In this document: piece after piece, positions 1 through 5,904 of the stretch | How the letters are laid out: every line of letters begins with the position of its first letter | How positions within the stretch are numbered: the first letter of the stretch is position 1 | DNA from: Candidatus Mediterraneibacter gallistercoris | Lineage (GTDB): Bacteria; Bacillota_A; Clostridia; Lachnospirales; Lachnospiraceae | Length of the DNA: 15,492 bases | Assembly (NCBI GenBank): GCA_019119745.1 | Contig: DWWI01000118.1 | Location: forward strand, 1-15,492 | Direction of reading: 5' to 3' | Position numbers and translations under genes: made by a program | The notes under the pieces: generated by a model | Told to the model about the DNA's origin: nothing | Databases searched by the model: none | What the model saw: the letters and a program-made list of their open reading frames with translations, nothing else

Positions 1-192
1 GGAACCGTCCATATTGGCGAATACCTCCGCCGCCTTGTCTTTCGGAATCAGCCGGAACGCAAGAGCCAGCTCCTTGTCATCAAGCACCGAGAGCAGCGAG
101 GCTATGTCCACTTCGTTCATTACATCCAGAATGCTCCTCACAGCCTTGTACTGACGCTGCTGGAGGAGTTTTACAAAAATATCTTTGTTCAT
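1..192 (-). CDS. mgtE: Magnesium transporter MgtE, N-terminal part (runs off the window)
   Basis: Only the first 64 residues are present, from the ATG at 192-190 to the window edge. They form the start of the cytosolic MgtE N domain: helical repeats ending in the pattern LLSVLDDKELALAFRLIPKDKAAEVF, typical of the superhelix that senses intracellular Mg2+ in MgtE channels. The transmembrane pore and CBS domains lie outside the window. A ribosome binding site AGAGAGG lies 8 bases upstream of the ATG. The assignment is strengthened by the M-box Mg2+ riboswitch and terminator in the leader (368-597), the usual control of mgtE in Firmicutes. A second start region (ATG at 262-260, different frame) with a stronger ribosome binding site overlaps this gene and is listed separately. 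Confidence 0.88.
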   Translation of the reverse strand, partial: MNKDIFVKLLQQRQYKAVRSILDVMNEVDIASLLSVLDDKELALAFRLIPKDKAAEVFANMDGS

Positions 193-262
193 AATAAGTA
201 CCTCTCTTTATGTAATTTTCTGTTATTAAGCTGCATATATGGCAACTGGCACCAGAGTCCAT
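80..262 (-). other. Possible short upstream ORF overlapping the mgtE start
   Basis: A 60-codon reading frame starts at the ATG at 262-260, preceded at ideal spacing (7 bases) by AAAGGAGG, a better ribosome binding site than that of mgtE itself. It runs out of frame across the mgtE start at 192 and ends at 80. The peptide begins MDSGASCHICSLITENYIKR and resembles no family I recognise. It lies downstream of the M-box terminator, so it is only transcribed when the switch is open. It may be a leader ORF affecting mgtE translation, or a fortuitous frame behind a strong Shine-Dalgarno sequence. A frame in the same stretch (QPKEVRLWTLVPVAIYAA, ending in a stop before mgtE) has no well-spaced start. 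Confidence 0.3.
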
Positions 263-367
263 AACCTCACCTCCTTTGGCTGTGGTCTACACCGTGCGAA
301 ACTGGAACGCGTCAGCGCAGCGAGTGCGCATGCAGGCGTAAGATACGGCGCGGATTTTTTATAGAAC

Positions 368-404
368 ACAAAAAACTCCGTCACTGCCTGAACAATGACG
401 GAGT
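368..404 (-). terminator. Intrinsic terminator of the M-box expression platform
   Basis: Read on the minus strand, ACTCCGTCA pairs with TGACGGAGT (9 bp; plus-strand arms 396-404 and 375-383) around a loop of about 12 bases, followed by a run of T. It sits about 36 bases after the aptamer and before the mgtE start, the expected place for a Mg2+-stabilised terminator. The hairpin and T-run are seen; the switching behaviour is known for the M-box class. Confidence 0.85.
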
Positions 405-440
405 CATAATCAATCCACAAAAATAAACATGACCGGGATG

Positions 441-597
441 CATCGTTCAAGCTTTAGTATCACAGGGCATATCAATTGCATTAGGCTGCACCTTCACGAC
501 ACAGCCTGCTGACCATCTTATCGTGTCTCCACGATCTCGCGGCAGCAATCTTCGGGATTATCCTTATCCCTGTGGTAACCTCACCTACCGAATGATG
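441..597 (-). promoter_or_regulatory. M-box (ykoK) Mg2+-sensing riboswitch aptamer
   Basis: The minus strand carries the M-box hallmarks in order: GGTAGGTGAGG near the 5' end (plus 580-590), TGCTGCC after the first hairpin, and the 3' signature CTAAAGCTTGAACGA (plus about 444-458). The closing P1 helix can form between CATCATTC (590-597) and GAACGATG (441-448), 7 of 8 pairs. It lies between a sigma-A promoter and an intrinsic terminator ahead of mgtE. M-box RNAs fold when several Mg2+ ions bind and shut off expression when Mg2+ is plentiful. Confidence 0.92.
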
Positions 598-619
598 TAT
601 TCTGTTTTTGTACGTGTAC

Positions 620-648
620 ATTGTAGTTCAATGAAATGGTTATGTCAA
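620..648 (-). promoter_or_regulatory. Sigma-A promoter of the M-box/mgtE transcript
   Basis: On the minus strand TTGACA (plus 643-648) and TACAAT (620-625) are separated by exactly 17 bases, and the predicted start falls just before the M-box. A perfect 12-bp palindrome GGGAAATTTCCC (649-660) abuts the -35 box. An inverted repeat TGTAC-N2-GTACA (609-620) overlaps the expected start point. Both could be protein sites, but nothing in the sequence proves it. Confidence 0.85.
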
Positions 649-690
649 GGGAAATTTCCCGGGTATTGCGCATCTTAAATAAGTAACGGT

Positions 691-1929
691 TCAGTATGTG
701 CCGTCTGTATTAAAAACGTATTTGTCCAGCCGGTCAAACGCTTCTTTTACCCTTGAGAGCGGCAGAGCCAGATTCATGCGGATGCCGAAAGGACTGTGGA
801 ACGGGCGTCCGTCCTGCCAGAGTACCCCGACTTCCAGTCCTGCGGCCTGCAGTTCGTCGATCGTCCGGTTGTGTTCCCTGCACCACTCCTCGCAGTCCAG
901 AAGAAGCATATACGTTCCCTGTGGCTTTATGACTTTCACGCCTTTAAAATGCTCCCGGATGAACCGGTACGCATAATCTATATTCCCTGTAAGCACCTCA
1001 CAGAGCTGGTCGACCCATTCATATCCCTCAGGTTTATAGGCGCCGATCAGCGCATACATGGATAATACATTCATATCATTATAATGAGAAAGAGAGGTTT
1101 CTTTGTCCATCCTGTCCCTGAGCCAGGTATTATATATGATATGATAGCTTCCGATCAGTCCGGCAAGGTTAAAGGTTTTGGATGGCGCATAGAGAGCGAT
1201 TGTCCGCTGTCTTGCGTCTTCGGAAATACTTTGTGCCGGTATATGCTTATGTCCCGCAAGAATCAGGTCAGACCAGATTTCATCGGAGACGACATAGACA
1301 TCATACTTTCGATAGAGCTCCATCATTTTTTCGAGTTCTTCCCGCTCCCATACTCTTCCGGTCGGATTATGAGGGGAGCAGAGGATGGCTGCGTGGATCT
1401 TGTTCTCGATGATCTTTGTTTCCATATCCTTGAGATCCATTCGCCACACTCCGTTTTCATCCTGTATAAGAGGGCTGAGCACCATATTGTAACCGTTGTT
1501 GGTAAGTGCTCCGGTAAATCCGATATATGTGGGCGAGTGCAGAAGTACAGAATCGCCTTTTGAACAGAGTACATTGAGCGCGCTCACAACACCGCCCAGA
1601 ACTCCGTTTTCATAACCGATGTGTTCTTTCTTTAATCCGGTGACTCCGTTTCGTTTTTCGTGCCACTGTATGATTTCTTCAAAATATTCATCCCGGGGCG
1701 CAAAGTAGCCATAGGCCGGGTGCTTTGCTCTCTCGATGACTGCTTCCGGAATCGTGGGGACTGTAGGAAAATTCATATCAGCCACCCACATGGGGATACG
1801 GTCGAATCCCGGTTTTGGTTTCGCCTTTGAGAAATAGTCCGAACCGAAACAGCTCTCCATATCAGGTGCGTCCACGGCGATTGCATCTTTTCCTCTTCTG
1901 TCCAGAATACTGGTAAAATCGTACTGCAT
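691..1929 (-). CDS. MalY/PatB family PLP-dependent C-S beta-lyase (aminotransferase fold type I)
   Basis: A full-length fold-type I PLP enzyme of 412 residues, the usual size for MalY/PatB cystathionine beta-lyases. The N-terminus (YDFTSILDRRG, then FDRIPMWVADMNFPTVP) is the family signature. Other motifs are SPHNPTGR near residue 185 (numbering from the second ATG), SDEIW near 215, and SKTFNLAGL near 250, whose lysine should bind PLP. The family cleaves C-S bonds of cystathionine, cystine and related thio-amino acids, giving pyruvate, ammonia and a thiol; some members act as aminotransferases, so the substrate is uncertain. Two ATG codons are available at 1935 and 1929. AGAGG directly abuts the first and is 6 bases from the second, so I prefer 1929. 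It appears monocistronic, with its own promoter at 1973-2001 and no clear terminator before the mgtE promoter. Confidence 0.9.
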   Translation of the reverse strand: MQYDFTSILDRRGKDAIAVDAPDMESCFGSDYFSKAKPKPGFDRIPMWVADMNFPTVPTIPEAVIERAKHPAYGYFAPRDEYFEEIIQWHEKRNGVTGLKKEHIGYENGVLGGVVSALNVLCSKGDSVLLHSPTYIGFTGALTNNGYNMVLSPLIQDENGVWRMDLKDMETKIIENKIHAAILCSPHNPTGRVWEREELEKMMELYRKYDVYVVSDEIWSDLILAGHKHIPAQSISEDARQRTIALYAPSKTFNLAGLIGSYHIIYNTWLRDRMDKETSLSHYNDMNVLSMYALIGAYKPEGYEWVDQLCEVLTGNIDYAYRFIREHFKGVKVIKPQGTYMLLLDCEEWCREHNRTIDELQAAGLEVGVLWQDGRPFHSPFGIRMNLALPLSRVKEAFDRLDKYVFNTDGTY

Positions 1930-1972
1930 ATCCATCCTCTTTTCTCTGATTTTCTATCGTGTCTTTCTGCCC

Positions 1973-2001
1973 ATTCTAACACATACCCGGGTAATGTTGA
2001 A
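1973..2001 (-). promoter_or_regulatory. Promoter of the MalY/PatB gene
   Basis: On the minus strand TTCAAC (plus 1996-2001), a 17-base spacer, and TAGAAT (1973-1978) preceded by TG one base away (extended -10). The start would be about 40 bases before the preferred ATG. Confidence 0.7.
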
Positions 2002-2024
2002 GCCCTAAAAACATCTGGGCGCTC

Positions 2025-2054
2025 TTGCGGCATCCGCGAAGACTATTGTATAAT
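2025..2054 (+). promoter_or_regulatory. Probable promoter of the DUF554 remnant and perhaps carbonic anhydrase
   Basis: TTGCGG (2025-2030), an 18-base spacer and a perfect TATAAT (2049-2054), diverging from the MalY/PatB promoter. The first coding region after it is the broken DUF554 gene. No stronger promoter is visible before the carbonic anhydrase, so this one may now mainly serve that gene. Confidence 0.6.
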
Positions 2055-2099
2055 GTTTCAATGTTGACAGCAGTAATACAGAGAAAGTGAAGTAGTAAT

Positions 2100-2398
2100 A
2101 TGATAGGAATGGGTACAATTATTAATGTCTGCGCCATTATCATCGGCGGCCTGATCGGTCTCCTTTTCAGCAAAGCAATCAGCCCCCGCTATCAGGATAC
2201 TTCCAGGGCGTGATCACACTTCTTGCAAGAGCGATCCAGCCGGTCATGACAGAAGGCGCGCTTTCTAATCTTTCCCTGACAGGTTCTATGCTGATCTTCT
2301 GTGTGGTGATCAACCTGTTGTGGGAAAAGAAACTGAAAGTCGCGAATATGCTTCCGGCTATTGTAATTGCGGTGATCTGTGCGTTTCTGGGCTTCTGA
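2100..2398 (+). pseudogene. DUF554 membrane protein, internally deleted and frameshifted
   Basis: The first piece (ATG at 2100) encodes 37 residues starting MIGMGTIINVCAIIIGG, the typical DUF554 (YdfK/YqgA-like) first membrane segment, and ends at TGA 2211-2213. A second piece in another frame, from about 2198 to 2398, reads YFQGVITLLARAIQPVM and ends with ANMLPAIVIAVICAFLGF, the typical DUF554 C-terminus. The family is normally about 225-235 residues, so I infer that roughly 125 residues of the middle have been lost at a junction near 2190-2198, which also shifts the frame. Both ends remain well conserved, suggesting recent loss. The family's function is not established. Confidence 0.8.
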
Positions 2399-2483
2399 AC
2401 CGGGAACAACGGATGAAATATACATATTAGTGAAAGAATATCAAACGGAGAATAGAGTCATAACAGAGAGGCGGCATAAAAAT

Positions 2484-2984
2484 ATGGAAAATACAAAAAT
2501 TGCATCCTCGGCAAATATTGTAAAACAGTCGGTGATCCTCGGAGACGTCACGATCGGGGCGGATTCCACTGTTCTTTTCCATGCAGTCCTCCGCGGCGAC
2601 TGTGCGGAGATCATAGTAGGAAAATGCAGCAACATTCAGGATAACTGTACTGTTCACACGGATAGAGGATGCCCGGCAGTCCTCGGCGACTATGTAACGG
2701 TAGGGCATAATGCAGTGGTGCATGGCTGTACAGTGGGAACGGGAAGTCTGATCGGAATGGGAGCGGTTGTCCTGAACCGGGCCCGGATCGGAAAGGAATG
2801 TCTGATCGGAGCAGGCAGTGTAGTCCTGGAGGATTCCGTGATACCGGACGGCAGTCTTGCGGCGGGAAACCCTGCAAAAGTAAAAAGGCAGCTTACAGAT
2901 GAAGAGAGAAGAAAGCTCTACAATAACAGTCTGCATTATGTGGAAACAGGGAAAAAACTGAAAAAAGACGGATATTGTATCTGA
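2484..2984 (+). CDS. Gamma-class carbonic anhydrase family protein
   Basis: A 166-residue left-handed beta-helix protein made of hexapeptide repeats (VILGDVTIGADSTV, CTVGTGSLIGMGAVV, ARIGKECLIGAGSVV). The three histidines that bind the metal in gamma carbonic anhydrases are present at about H58 (NCTVH), H75 (VGHNAVVH) and H80. The supporting Arg37 and Asp39 (LRGDC) and Gln52 (IQDN) are also present. The family interconverts CO2 and bicarbonate as a cytosolic trimer, though many short homologues (YrdA/PaaY type) have weak or unmeasured activity. I chose the ATG at 2484; the frame is open further upstream but that part is unlike the family. The ribosome binding site (AGAGAGG) is rather far, about 12 bases. 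The gene follows the DUF554 remnant and precedes pepD, which has its own promoter. Confidence 0.88.
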   Translation: MENTKIASSANIVKQSVILGDVTIGADSTVLFHAVLRGDCAEIIVGKCSNIQDNCTVHTDRGCPAVLGDYVTVGHNAVVHGCTVGTGSLIGMGAVVLNRARIGKECLIGAGSVVLEDSVIPDGSLAAGNPAKVKRQLTDEERRKLYNNSLHYVETGKKLKKDGYCI

Positions 2985-2989
2985 AATAA

Positions 2990-3018
2990 GTGAAAAACAG
3001 AGCTGAATCTGTTATAAT
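2990..3018 (+). promoter_or_regulatory. Extended -10 promoter of pepD
   Basis: GTGAAA (2990-2995), 17 bases, then TATAAT (3013-3018) preceded by TG at 3010-3011 (TGnTATAAT). It starts 5 bases after the carbonic anhydrase stop and about 55 bases before the pepD ATG. Confidence 0.75.
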
Positions 3019-3073
3019 AGACAGGCGGCTTGACAATGCTGCAAAAACAGAACTAAGAAGAGAGGAATTTATC

Positions 3074-4531
3074 ATGGAGTACAAGATTACCGGATATAAA
3101 CCGGAAAAGTTATTTCATTTTTTTGAAGAGGTTTGTGCTGTGCCGAGAGGATCAGGAAATGAAAAAGGCATCAGCGACTTTCTTGTAAAATTTGCAAAAG
3201 ACAGAGGTCTGTGGGTATATCAGGATGACAGCTATAATGTGATCATTAAAAAAGGCGGAAGCAAAGGCGCGGAGGACAAAGAGCCGGTTATGCTTCAGGG
3301 ACACATTGATATGGTATGCGACAAACGCGCCGGAGTTGAGCATGATTTCACAAAAGAGGGAATCGATCTGGTGCTGAAAGACGGCGTGCTCTCTGCAAAC
3401 GGCACAACGCTGGGAGCGGATAACGGCGTTGCGATCGCGCTTATGATGATGGTGCTGGACGATGAAGATATCAAGCATCCGCCGGTTGAGTGTGTGTTCA
3501 CGACAGAAGAGGAAGTAGGCTTAAACGGTGCGCAGGCTTTGGACAAATCCCAGATCACTGCCAGAACGATGATCAATATGGACTCTGAGGAAGAGGGCGT
3601 CGCAACGATCAGCTGCGCAGGAGGATTAAGAGTACAGCTTACAAGACCTGTAGAGAGGATCGCGGCAGAGGGAACTCTGGTACAGATCAAGATCGAGGGA
3701 CTGCTGGGCGGACACTCAGGTACAGATATCGATAAAGAGCGCCAGAATGCAAATATCCTGATGGCACGCATGGTTGAGCATCTGATGAAAAATACAGACG
3801 GCAAGCTTGTCACATTTGCAGGAGGCACAAAGGATAACGCTATTACGAGAGAGTGCGAGGCATCTCTGATCTATGCAGAGAAAGCAGAGGCGGAGAAGGC
3901 TGAGAAACTTGCATGCGCGCTGGCAGAGACATTCTCAGAGGAAATTTCATCCTTCGAGCCTGACTTCGGTTGCGAGATTTCTATGGAAGAAGGACAGAGC
4001 GTATCTGCACTGAAAGATGAGGATGCGAAAGCATTTGTAAGTGCGATCCGCCTTGCTCCGAACGGAGTATACAGACGCAACATCAAGATGGACGGCTTTG
4101 TAGTCGTATCATCCAACATGGGTGTGGTAAGAGCAGATGAAAAAGAGCTTGTGATCGTTGTATCCCCGCGTTCTTCTGTGGCTTCGCTTCAGGAGGATAC
4201 GAAAGAGAGATTTGCCCTTCTGGCAGATACTTTCGGATTTACAATTGACTACAGCGGAGAATATCCGGGCTGGGATTACAAGGAAGATTCCAGAATCCGT
4301 GAGGTATTTGTAGAGAGCTACCGCGAACTCTTCGGAACGGAGCTGAGACTGGAGGCACTGCACGCAGGACTTGAGTGCGGACTCTTCTCAGAGGCACTGC
4401 CGAGACTGGATGCGATTGCGGTAGGTCCGACACTCTACAATGTACACACACCGGATGAAAATGTACCGCTGGATTCCTTTGAGCGGTTCTATGAACTGCT
4501 TAAAGATGTACTTGCAAGACTGGCTGCATAG
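3074..4531 (+). CDS. pepD: Aminoacyl-histidine dipeptidase (M20 family, PepD)
   Basis: A 485-residue cytosolic metallopeptidase matching the M20C aminoacyl-histidine dipeptidase family, which splits Xaa-His dipeptides such as carnosine and has some broader dipeptidase activity. The two-metal site is visible: HID at 77-79, GADNGV with Asp116, TEEEVG with the catalytic and bridging acids at about 145-146, NMDSEEE with Asp170, and a C-terminal His at about 458 in YNVHTPDENV. A lid/dimerisation domain carrying the GLLGGHSGTDI motif lies in the middle. The length is normal for the family. The ATG at 3074 is preferred because AGAGGA lies 7 bases upstream and the protein starts in register with the family (YKPEKLFHFFEEVCAVPRGS). 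It has its own extended -10 promoter and is followed by a strong hairpin at 4556-4587. Confidence 0.93.
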   Translation: MEYKITGYKPEKLFHFFEEVCAVPRGSGNEKGISDFLVKFAKDRGLWVYQDDSYNVIIKKGGSKGAEDKEPVMLQGHIDMVCDKRAGVEHDFTKEGIDLVLKDGVLSANGTTLGADNGVAIALMMMVLDDEDIKHPPVECVFTTEEEVGLNGAQALDKSQITARTMINMDSEEEGVATISCAGGLRVQLTRPVERIAAEGTLVQIKIEGLLGGHSGTDIDKERQNANILMARMVEHLMKNTDGKLVTFAGGTKDNAITRECEASLIYAEKAEAEKAEKLACALAETFSEEISSFEPDFGCEISMEEGQSVSALKDEDAKAFVSAIRLAPNGVYRRNIKMDGFVVVSSNMGVVRADEKELVIVVSPRSSVASLQEDTKERFALLADTFGFTIDYSGEYPGWDYKEDSRIREVFVESYRELFGTELRLEALHAGLECGLFSEALPRLDAIAVGPTLYNVHTPDENVPLDSFERFYELLKDVLARLAA

Positions 4532-4555
4532 TGATCCGGCATGATAATGAGAGGG

Positions 4556-4591
4556 CAGGCGGCATCCCGAAAGGGTGCCGCCTGTTTGTAA
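4556..4591 (+). terminator. Hairpin terminator after pepD (short T-run)
   Basis: CAGGCGGCATCCC pairs with GGGTGCCGCCTG (12 bp with one bulged T) around a GAAA tetraloop, followed only by TTTGT. The stem is very stable but the T-run is weak, so some transcripts may read through into xdhC, for which I see no good promoter. Confidence 0.65.
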
Positions 4592-4663
4592 AATCAGAGG
4601 TGAACCGCATTGATCCGGGCACGAGACAGGCGGGGCCGCTGATTGATATCAGGGAGGAAAGAA

Positions 4664-5674
4664 ATGAATCCATTTTATTTGAAACTAAAAAATGCTCTGG
4701 AGCATTCAGAAGGCGATATCTGGGCGGAGACTGTTCTGACAGGTGAACATGCGGGGGATAAGAGGCTTCTTGTTAATACTGACAAGAGCAAGAAGAAATG
4801 CTGTGAGAGCGTCCGGGACAATGACAGAGTTTTCAGGGAAAGGATCGGACGCACTCCCAAACTGATCATCTGCGGGGCTGGACATGTGTCCATGCCCATT
4901 ATCCGTATAGGAAAAATGCTTGGATTTGCTGTCACTGTCATAGAAGACCGTCCGAAGTTCGCGGACAATGCAAGAGCGGCAGGGGCGGATCAGGTATTCT
5001 GTGTGCCGTTTCGGGAAGGTCTGGCGGATATCCCCGGTGATTCCGATTCATGGTTCGTGATCGTGACGAGAGGACACAGGTATGATACAGAGTGTCTCGA
5101 AGCAATTCTGCAGAAGCGGTATGCCTACGTGGGGATGATGGGCAGCAGGCGGCGGGTTGCGATTGTAAAGAACCAGCTTGAGGAAAAGGGCGTGAGCCGT
5201 GAAGTATTAGACGCTGTCCACACGCCGATCGGACTGAAGATCGGGGCGGAGACGCCGGAAGAAATAGCCGTATCCGTCATGGCTGAGATCATACAGGTAA
5301 AGAACGTCCGGAGTGAAGAGAGCGGCGGAAGAGCGGGCGGCTATTCGGATGAAATACTTTCCTGTATCTTCGGTACGGAAACCGATGAAAAAAATACCGG
5401 AGTTCCGAAGAAAGTTCTGGCAACGATCATTTCCCGCAAAGGTTCCGCACCCCGCAGCGTGGGCACGAAGATGCTCATTCTGGAAGACGGAACTACTGTG
5501 GATACGATCGGCGGAGGCTGCATTGAAAGCGAGATCATACAGAAAGCGCTCGTCATGATGCGCACAGATACGCCGGATTTTCAGATCTGTACAGTGGATA
5601 TGACGGCTGATCAGGCAGAAGATGAGGGCATGGTCTGCGGCGGAGTTGTGGAAATAATGCTGGAGAGAGTCTGA
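4664..5674 (+). CDS. XdhC/CoxI family protein (molybdenum hydroxylase maturation)
   Basis: A 336-residue accessory protein of the XdhC/CoxI group. The group binds and helps sulfurate molybdenum cofactor and delivers it to xanthine dehydrogenase-type enzymes. Residues about 66-210 form the Rossmann-like XdhC_C domain: LIICGAGHV at 68-75, YVGMMGSRRR at 155-164, then IGLKIGAETPEEIAVSVMAEI. Residues about 250-336 are a XdhC_CoxI domain: LATIISRKGSAPRSVG, GGGCIESEI at 283-291 and MVCGGVVEI near the end. In typical XdhC the CoxI domain comes first, so the order here is reversed. Residues 1-40 (ending AETVLTGEHAGDKRLL) look like a reduced first CoxI-like segment. The ATG at 4664 is chosen because GGAGG lies 6 bases upstream. 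Its position just ahead of the xanthine dehydrogenase operon supports the role. Confidence 0.85.
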   Translation: MNPFYLKLKNALEHSEGDIWAETVLTGEHAGDKRLLVNTDKSKKKCCESVRDNDRVFRERIGRTPKLIICGAGHVSMPIIRIGKMLGFAVTVIEDRPKFADNARAAGADQVFCVPFREGLADIPGDSDSWFVIVTRGHRYDTECLEAILQKRYAYVGMMGSRRRVAIVKNQLEEKGVSREVLDAVHTPIGLKIGAETPEEIAVSVMAEIIQVKNVRSEESGGRAGGYSDEILSCIFGTETDEKNTGVPKKVLATIISRKGSAPRSVGTKMLILEDGTTVDTIGGGCIESEIIQKALVMMRTDTPDFQICTVDMTADQAEDEGMVCGGVVEIMLERV

Positions 5675-5688
5675 ATTTCAAGAATTGA

Positions 5689-5717
5689 TTGACACCGTTT
5701 TCTTCCGGTGTTACCAT
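5689..5717 (+). promoter_or_regulatory. Sigma-A promoter of the guanine deaminase-xanthine dehydrogenase operon, with operator-like repeat
   Basis: Perfect TTGACA (5689-5694), 17 bases, TACCAT (5712-5717). An inverted repeat ACACCG-N8-CGGTGT (5692-5697 and 5706-5711) fills the space from the -35 to the edge of the -10 box, where a repressor would block RNA polymerase. Transcription would start near 5724, about 60 bases before the purine riboswitch. Confidence 0.75.
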
Positions 5718-5773
5718 GTTTACATAGAAATGTTGCAATAGTTCAGTCCGCACCGTTCGGGCTGAACTGTTAC
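5718..5773 (+). repeat. Intergenic element copy A (hairpin related to 15314-15373)
   Basis: The element reads ATAGAAATGTTGCA, then the 11-bp imperfect hairpin AGTTCAGTCCG/CGGGCTGAACT (5740-5750 and 5758-5768, one G-T pair), and ends CTGAACTGTTAC. A related element follows the ygeW stop on the minus strand (ATAGAAATTGCA, CGGGCTGAAC, CTGAACAGTTAC). No T-run follows the hairpin, so it is not a classic terminator. It would lie at the very 5' end of the riboswitch leader RNA. Confidence 0.5.
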
Positions 5774-5784
5774 AAATAATATTG

Positions 5785-5854
5785 CGTACTTATATAGGTT
5801 CATAATCGGGTGAACGTCTCTACCAGCCGCCGGAAACGGCTGACTATAAGTATG
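5785..5854 (+). promoter_or_regulatory. Purine riboswitch aptamer (guanine type, C74)
   Basis: A three-way junction of the purine class. P1 pairs TACTTATA (5787-5794) with TATAAGTA (5845-5852), extendable by C-G and G-T pairs. P2 pairs GTTCA with TGAAC around a loop ending in GG. J2/3 contains TCTCTACC (5817-5824). P3 pairs AGCCG with CGGCT around the loop CCGGAAA (5830-5836), and J3/1 is GACTAT. The CC of L3 and GG of L2 can make the usual loop-loop pairs. The residue equivalent to position 74 is C (5844) and position 51 is T (5821), which predicts guanine/hypoxanthine-type recognition rather than adenine. P2 is shorter than usual, and position 48 is C where T is usual. It lies 51 bases before guaD. 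Confidence 0.9.
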
Positions 5855-5895
5855 CCGGAGAGATGGGCACATCATCCGGTATATGAGAGAGGAGG
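5852..5895 (+). promoter_or_regulatory. Riboswitch expression platform: hairpin next to the guaD ribosome binding site
   Basis: ATGCCGGA (5852-5859) pairs with TCCGGTAT (5875-5882), and inside it GATG pairs with CATC around GGCA. The outer three bases are shared with the 3' strand of aptamer P1. There is no T-run; instead GAGAGGAGG (5887-5895) follows within a few bases. This favours control of translation initiation over termination, but which state exposes the site cannot be read from the sequence. Confidence 0.5.
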
Positions 5896-5904
5896 CAAGA
5901 CTTG

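Noticed and set aside
1084..1563. Long plus-strand frame of 159 codons inside the MalY/PatB gene
   Set aside because: It is antisense to a clearly conserved enzyme, with no ribosome binding site and no recognisable domain.
2211..2213. In-frame TGA in the DUF554 remnant read as selenocysteine
   Set aside because: The sequence after TGA continues the family only in another frame, and the middle of the protein is missing, so it is a deletion product.
3295..3828. Minus-strand frame of 177 codons inside pepD
   Set aside because: Shadow of the pepD codon pattern; Ser/Pro/Ala-rich without family resemblance.
4586..4614. Possible promoter for xdhC (TTGTAA-17-ATTGAT)
   Set aside because: The -10 matches only three consensus positions and there is no extended -10; too weak to call.
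5740..5768. Hairpin after xdhC as an intrinsic terminator
   Set aside because: No T-run follows, and it lies downstream of the promoter at 5689-5717, so it is at the 5' end of the next transcript.
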